Positions 59,408 to 64,000 of a stretch of 64,000 nucleotides of DNA are shown here, one piece after another. Made by a program: the position numbers and the translations under genes. Below the pieces are notes generated by a model. It had not been told where the DNA came from, searched no databases, and was given only the letters and a program-made list of their open reading frames with translations. Each line of letters starts with the position of its first letter. The stretch's first letter is position 1. The stretch is from Mycolicibacterium sp. ND9-15 (GTDB taxonomy: Bacteria > Actinomycetota > Actinomycetes > Mycobacteriales > Mycobacteriaceae). Where the stretch lies: assembly GCF_035918395.1 (NCBI RefSeq), contig NZ_CP142362.1, forward strand, positions 99,501 to 163,500, written 5' to 3'.

Positions 59408-61699
59408 ATGACGATCCTGTCCACCTACCGCCTCCAAATGCGCGGTGACGCTTTTACTTTCGCCGACGCCGAAAAACTCCTCGACTACTTCGCGGCGCTG
59501 GGCGTGTCACATCTGTATCTGTCGCCGATCCTGACCGCGGCCGAGGGCTCCACGCACGGCTACGACGTCACCGACCCGACCACGGTTTCGGCTGAACTCG
59601 GCGGCCCCGAGGGGTTCGCGCGGCTGTCGCGGGCGGCGCGTGAGAAAGACATCGGCCTCATTGTCGATATCGTGCCCAACCACGTGGGCGTGGAGAAGCC
59701 GCGACAGAACCCGTGGTGGTGGGACATGCTCAAGCATGGCCGGGATTCGTTGTACGCGTCGTTCTTTGACGTCGATTGGGACCTCGACGGCGGACGCGTC
59801 GTACTACCGGTGCTCGGATCCGACGACGACACGAACGATCTGGAGGTCGATGACAGCGGCGAGGAACCCGTGCTGCGCCTCGGCGATCTCGTCTACCCGA
59901 TCGCCCCCGGCACCGCGGGCGGCACCGGACGCCAGGTCCACGACCGTCAGCATTACCACTTGACCGGCTGGCGCAACGGCATCTGCGGCTACCGTCGGTT
60001 CTTCTCGATCACCTCGCTGGCGGGACTGCGCCAGGAGGATCGCAGGATCTTCGACGCCACCCACGCCGAGGTGAAACGCTGGTTCGACGAAGGTCTGGTC
60101 GACGGGGTACGAATCGACCATCCGGACGGGCTGTCGGACCCGGCCGGATATCTGGCCTGGCTGCGCGAACTCACCGGGCCGCAGGCGTGGATCGTGATCG
60201 AGAAGATCCTCGCCGCCGACGAGCCGCTGGAACCGACGCTGCCGGTCGCCGGCACCACCGGATACGACGCGATGCGGGAAATCGGTGGCGTGTTCCTCGA
60301 CCCCGCGGGCGAACAGGCATTGACCAACCTGTTCGACTCCGCGGGCGTGGCCTACAGCGGGATGGGGGATCTCGCACGAACATTGAAGGCGCAAGCGGTG
60401 GCCCAGACCCTGCGCAGCGAGTTGGCCCGATTGTGCCGCACGATCGTGGGTGCCACCGGGACCGATCATGACGACCTACCCACCGCGATCGCGGCGCTGC
60501 TCAGCCGCATCGACGTCTACCGATCCGACTACCGGTCGTTGGCGGGCGTGCTGCCCAGTGCGCTCGCCGAAACCAGCTCGGCAACACCGGAACTGGCGAC
60601 GCCGCTGGCGCTGATCGCGGCCGCGCTGGCGGTGAGCCCGGAGGCCGAGGTGCGGCTGCAGCAGCTGTGCGGTGCGGCGACGGCGAAATCGATGGAGGAC
60701 TGCCTGTTCTACCGCGACGCCCGCCTCGTCTCACTCAACGAGGTAGGTGCAGAACCGCACCGCTTCGGCGTCAGCGTCGCGGAGTTCCACCAGCGCGCCG
60801 CGGTGCGCGCACGGCTGTGGCCTACCGCCATGGTCGCGTTGACCACCCACGACACCAAACGCGGCGAAGACGTACGCGCGCGCATCGGTCTGCTGTCGCA
60901 GGTGCCGTCACTGTGGGCGGAGCTGATCGGTAAGTGGACCTTAACGGCGCCACCCCCGGATGCGGGTACCGGTCTTTTCCTGTGGCAGAACGTGTTCGGC
61001 GTATGGCCGGTGGACGGGCAGATCACCGACGAGTTACGGCGGCGGGTACATGCGTACGCCGAGAAGGCGATCCGCGAAGCCGCGGTACACACCACCTGGA
61101 ACGACCCCGACGAGGACTTCGAGGCAGCGGTGCATGCGTGGCTCGACGCGGTTTTCGACGGCCCGGTCGCCGCCGAGATGACCTCGCTGGTGGCGCGCAT
61201 CGACCTACATGCCCGCAGCGACGCGCTCGGCCAGAAACTACTCGGACTCACCGTGCCCGGCGTCCCCGACATCTACCAGGGCACCGAACTGTGGGAGGAC
61301 AGCCTCGTCGATCCGGACAACCGGAGGCCCGTCGACTACCCTGCGCGGCGCGAGGCGCTGAACGTGATGCGACATCCGAAGCTGCGGGTGGTTTCCGCGG
61401 CCCTGGCGGTACGGCGGGACCGGGCCTCCACCTTCTCCGAGGGCGACTACACCCCGGTGCTGGCCGACAGCCCCGCCGCCGGGCACCTCGTGGCGTTCCT
61501 GCGCGGTGACGACGTGCTGACCGCGGTCACCCGGCATTCGGTACGGCTGTCCGAGAGTGGTTGGGGCGATACCTCTCTCGCGCTGCCGCCGGGCGTGTGG
61601 ACCGACCGGATCGGCGGCCGCCGACACAGCGGCCGAGTGCTGGCCGCGGAGTTGTTCACCGAACTGCCGGTCGCGCTGTTGGAGCGGGTCGATGGCTGA
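59408..61699 (+). CDS. treY: Malto-oligosyltrehalose synthase TreY
   Basis: A 763-residue GH13_26 enzyme converting the reducing end of maltodextrins to a trehalose unit. N-terminal 'ILSTYRLQMRGDAFTFADAEKLLDYFAALGVSHLYLSPILTAAEGSTHGYDVTDPTTVSAELGG' is diagnostic. Catalytic elements are 'VDGVRIDHPDGLSDPAGYLAWLREL' (Asp), 'AWIVIEKILAADEPL' (Glu) and 'ALTTHDTKRGEDVRARI' (Asp). The C-terminus 'VPGVPDIYQGTEL...DNRRPVDY' is conserved. It follows treX by 12 bp and overlaps treZ by 8 bp. Confidence 0.96.
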   Translation: MTILSTYRLQMRGDAFTFADAEKLLDYFAALGVSHLYLSPILTAAEGSTHGYDVTDPTTVSAELGGPEGFARLSRAAREKDIGLIVDIVPNHVGVEKPRQNPWWWDMLKHGRDSLYASFFDVDWDLDGGRVVLPVLGSDDDTNDLEVDDSGEEPVLRLGDLVYPIAPGTAGGTGRQVHDRQHYHLTGWRNGICGYRRFFSITSLAGLRQEDRRIFDATHAEVKRWFDEGLVDGVRIDHPDGLSDPAGYLAWLRELTGPQAWIVIEKILAADEPLEPTLPVAGTTGYDAMREIGGVFLDPAGEQALTNLFDSAGVAYSGMGDLARTLKAQAVAQTLRSELARLCRTIVGATGTDHDDLPTAIAALLSRIDVYRSDYRSLAGVLPSALAETSSATPELATPLALIAAALAVSPEAEVRLQQLCGAATAKSMEDCLFYRDARLVSLNEVGAEPHRFGVSVAEFHQRAAVRARLWPTAMVALTTHDTKRGEDVRARIGLLSQVPSLWAELIGKWTLTAPPPDAGTGLFLWQNVFGVWPVDGQITDELRRRVHAYAEKAIREAAVHTTWNDPDEDFEAAVHAWLDAVFDGPVAAEMTSLVARIDLHARSDALGQKLLGLTVPGVPDIYQGTELWEDSLVDPDNRRPVDYPARREALNVMRHPKLRVVSAALAVRRDRASTFSEGDYTPVLADSPAAGHLVAFLRGDDVLTAVTRHSVRLSESGWGDTSLALPPGVWTDRIGGRRHSGRVLAAELFTELPVALLERVDG

Positions 61700-63416
61700 A
61701 TTCAGCGTGTGGGCGCCTCGGCCGCGACGAGCACGGCTGGATGTCGACGGTGAGCTACACGAGATGACCCGCTCGGACGACGGGTGGTGGCACACCGACG
61801 TCGCGGCTCGTCCCGAAGCGCGCTACGGCTTCGTCCTCGACGACGATCCGACGGTGCTTCCCGATCCCCGCTCCCCCCGCCAGCCCGACGGCGTACACGA
61901 CAGGTCGCAGCTTTGGCAACCGGATCCATCGGCATGGACGGACTCCGACTGGGCCGGCCGATCGATCGAGGGTGCGGTGATCTACGAGCTGCATGTCGGG
62001 ACCTTCACGCCGGCGGGAACGTTCGACGCCGTGCTCGACAAGCTCGACTACCTGGTCGACCTCGGGGTGGACTTCGTCGAACTCATGCCGGTCAACGCGT
62101 TCGGCGGCACCCATGGCTGGGGGTACGACGGTGTGCTGTGGTATGCGGTACACGAGCCCTACGGCGGCCCCGACGGACTGGTGCGGCTGATCAACGCCTG
62201 CCACGAGCGTGGGCTCGGCGTGCTGATCGATGCGGTGTTCAACCACCTCGGTCCTTCGGGAAACTATCTGCCGCGGTTCGGGCCGTATCTGTCCTCGGGC
62301 AGCAACCCGTGGGGCGAGTCGATCAACCTCGCCGACGCCGACGCCGACGAGGTACGTCGCTACATCATCGACTGCGCGCTGCGCTGGATGCGCGACTTCC
62401 ATGCCGACGGACTTCGTCTGGACGCGGTGCACGCACTGGTGGACACGACGGCAATCCACATCCTCGAAGAGCTGTCAGCCGAAACCGATGCGCTGGCAGC
62501 GGAGTTGGGGCGTCCACTGTCGCTGATCGGTGAGAGCGACCTCAACGATCCGCGGCTGATCACACCCCGCGACCGAGGTGGCCTGGGAATGACCGCCCAG
62601 TGGGACGACGACATCCACCACGCGATCCACTCCGCGGTGTCGGGTGAACGGCAGGGTTACTACGGCGATTTCGGCACCCTGGAGGCGCTGGCCACCACAC
62701 TGAAGCACGGCTACTTCCACGCAGGCACGTACTCGTCGTTCCGGCAACGCAGGCACGGGCGTGCCCTGGACACGACCACGATTCCGGCCACCCGGCTGCT
62801 CGCTTACACGCTGACGCACGATCAAGTGGGCAACCGGGCGACCGGTGACCGCCCGTCGCAGAACCTGACGTTCGGCCAGCTGGCCGTCAAGGCGGCGCTG
62901 GCACTCGGGTCACCGTACACGGCAATGCTTTTCATGGGCGAGGAATGGGGATCGTCGTCGCCGTTCCAGTTCTTCAGCTCGCACCCGGAGCCGGAACTGG
63001 CGCGGGCCACCGCCGAAGGGCGCAAGCGCGAGTTCGCCGAGCACGGTTGGGACGCCGACGAGATACCGGACCCGCAGGACCCCGAGACGTTTTTGCGCTC
63101 GAAGCTGAAGTGGGATGAGGTCGACGAGGGCGAGCACGGTCGGCTACGGCAGGTCTACCGCGCGCTGATCGCATTGCGGCACAACGAGCCTGACCTCGCC
63201 GACCCGTGGCTGGACAACCTTCAAGTCGACTACGACGAAGCCCGGCGCTGGATCGTGATGCACCGCGGAACGCTGGCGATAGCGTGCAACCTCGGACCGG
63301 ACGCGGTCGACGCCCCGGTCGCCGGCGAGGTGCTACTGGCGTGGGCTGCGCCGGAGGCGGCCGGCGAAAGCATGCGACTCGAGGGCCATTCGTTCGCTGT
63401 TGTGCGCCGAAGCTGA
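61692..63416 (+). CDS. treZ: Malto-oligosyltrehalose trehalohydrolase TreZ
   Basis: A 574-residue GH13_10 enzyme releasing free trehalose from the TreY product. ATG 61692 lies inside the treY end (ATGGCTGA). An N-terminal CBM48-like domain ('FSVWAPRPRRARLDVDGELHEM') is followed by 'VIYELHVGTFTPAGTFDAVLDKLDYLVDLGVDFVELMPVNAFGGTHGWGYDGV', 'VLIDAVFNHLGPSGNYLPRFGPYL', nucleophile Asp in 'DFHADGLRLDAVHALVDT', acid Glu in 'LSLIGESDLNDPRLI', and 'LAYTLTHDQVGNRATGDR'. It completes the TreXYZ route from glycogen to trehalose. Confidence 0.96.
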   Translation: MAEFSVWAPRPRRARLDVDGELHEMTRSDDGWWHTDVAARPEARYGFVLDDDPTVLPDPRSPRQPDGVHDRSQLWQPDPSAWTDSDWAGRSIEGAVIYELHVGTFTPAGTFDAVLDKLDYLVDLGVDFVELMPVNAFGGTHGWGYDGVLWYAVHEPYGGPDGLVRLINACHERGLGVLIDAVFNHLGPSGNYLPRFGPYLSSGSNPWGESINLADADADEVRRYIIDCALRWMRDFHADGLRLDAVHALVDTTAIHILEELSAETDALAAELGRPLSLIGESDLNDPRLITPRDRGGLGMTAQWDDDIHHAIHSAVSGERQGYYGDFGTLEALATTLKHGYFHAGTYSSFRQRRHGRALDTTTIPATRLLAYTLTHDQVGNRATGDRPSQNLTFGQLAVKAALALGSPYTAMLFMGEEWGSSSPFQFFSSHPEPELARATAEGRKREFAEHGWDADEIPDPQDPETFLRSKLKWDEVDEGEHGRLRQVYRALIALRHNEPDLADPWLDNLQVDYDEARRWIVMHRGTLAIACNLGPDAVDAPVAGEVLLAWAAPEAAGESMRLEGHSFAVVRRS

Positions 63417-63502
63417 GCGTGCGGTTCACCCGTCGTTCGCGATATCCAGCAAGACATCAGCGAGGGCTCGCGGCCTCGAAAGGAATGGGGGCGGTGACTG
63501 TC

Positions 63503-64000
63503 TCAGAGCAGGTAGCGGTACGCCGGTGAGCCCGGCTCGAGGGCCTCTACATGGATATCGGAGGCGCGCATCCGTTCGAGCAGGCCCTCGAAGTCGGCCG
63601 CCGAACCGAGTTCGATGCCGACCAGCGCCTCGCCGGTCTCGCGGTTGTTGCGCTTGGTGTACTCGAACAACGTGATGTCGTCGTTCGGGCCGAGGATCTG
63701 GTCCAGGAAGCGGCGAAGCGCCCCGGGCGCCTGCGGGAAGTCGACCAGGAAGTAATGCTTGAGGCCGAGGTGCACCAGCGACCGCTCCAGCACCTCGCCG
63801 TACCTGGACACGTCGTTGTTGCCGCCCGAGATCACACACACCACGGTCGACCCGGGCTCGATGTCGCTGTCTATCAGCGCCGCCACCGACAGGGCACCCG
63901 CGGGTTCGGCGATGATGCCCTCGTTCTGGTACAGGTCCAGCATTGCGGTGCAGACCGCTCCCTCGTCGACGGTGGTCATCGAGACCATGTCGCCTGCCGC
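63503..64000 (-). CDS. ilvA: Threonine dehydratase IlvA, C-terminal part
   Basis: Only 166 codons of the 3' part are inside the window; the frame continues past 64000. The end of the PLP fold is visible ('DEGAVCTAMLDLYQNEGIIAEPAGALSVAALIDSDIEPGSTVVCVISGGNNDVSRYGEVLERSLVHLGL'). A single ACT-like regulatory domain follows ('KHYFLVDFPQAPGALRRFLDQILGPNDDITLFEYTKRNNRETGEALVGIELGSAADFEGLLERMRASDIHVEALEPGS'), of the short B. subtilis-type IlvA. It makes 2-oxobutanoate for isoleucine synthesis. Convergent with treZ across 86 bp. Confidence 0.94.
   Translation of the reverse strand, partial: AAGDMVSMTTVDEGAVCTAMLDLYQNEGIIAEPAGALSVAALIDSDIEPGSTVVCVISGGNNDVSRYGEVLERSLVHLGLKHYFLVDFPQAPGALRRFLDQILGPNDDITLFEYTKRNNRETGEALVGIELGSAADFEGLLERMRASDIHVEALEPGSPAYRYLL

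Noticed and set aside
63417..63502. Terminator between convergent treZ and ilvA
   Set aside because: Only a weak 5-bp stem around 63464-63481 without a T run is present, so it does not meet the standard for a call.

Overview
This window looks like a chromosome segment of a fast-growing environmental Mycobacterium (Mycolicibacterium-type). The DNA is GC-rich, genes are packed with many GTG and TTG starts and 1-8 bp start/stop overlaps, and from memory the gene order follows the M. tuberculosis Rv1559-Rv1626 block in inverse orientation. Genes that I recall in M. smegmatis but not in M. tuberculosis are interleaved: a LIV transporter, a polar amino-acid transporter with a two-component system, and a Dps2-like protein. 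The organism assignment rests on protein recognition and synteny recalled from memory; no search was run.

Layout, left to right. 1-772: end of a TIGR02206-type membrane protein and a DUF167 protein. 863-5936 (minus): livK-livHMGF branched-chain amino-acid uptake, with a perfect hairpin terminator between livK and livH. 6139-8279: PdtaR-type ANTAR regulator, a tRNA-Leu(CAA), and a membrane adenylate cyclase broken by a one-base frameshift. 8254-15492 (minus): SRPBCC protein, Dps, DUF2339 membrane protein, then a probable operon of amino-acid ABC transporter plus sensor kinase and LuxR-type regulator. 15661-22434 (plus): HdeD-like protein, cytochrome bd oxidase cydAB with its assembly exporter cydDC, and a DUF4190 protein. 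22431-27602 (minus): tesB, pyk, a decayed gltD-like remnant, DUF2752 and TM2 proteins, and a 13E12-type DUF222/HNH gene. 27668-34953 (minus): trpE, a Trp-associated membrane protein, trpC, trpB, trpA and an lgt with an enormous acidic repetitive tail. 35143-42560: peroxiredoxin, the his cluster hisDCBHA-impA-hisFI and a Ddn-like F420 enzyme. 42645-47377: a small anchored protein and nadABC with its divergent NrtR-type regulator. 47420-55035: lipase, then the biotin genes bsaP-bioB, bioQ, bioF-bioD and bioA. 55068-63416 (plus): an acyltransferase and the treX-treY-treZ glycogen-to-trehalose pathway. 63503-64000: 3' part of ilvA.

How the parts work together. trpE/C/B/A lack trpF, and the his cluster carries the actinobacterial bifunctional isomerase PriA, so one enzyme probably serves both pathways. 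The NAD block appears controlled by a 21-bp palindrome between nadA and nrtR. Two copies of a TGAAC-N3-GTTCA operator mark the bioB/bioQ and bioFD promoters. CydDC is needed to assemble CydAB.

I did not find a convincing completely new multi-gene system. The least expected structures are: four perfect 24-bp tandem repeats, each able to form a small hairpin, in the predicted bioFD leader and apparently derived from the bio operator; a short dispersed repeat at the start of hisC and also inside the hisB coding region, where it accompanies about 11 extra residues near the active site; a 216-bp internal duplication in the lgt tail; the frameshift in the adenylate cyclase just after its last catalytic residue; and the gltD-like relic next to pyk.
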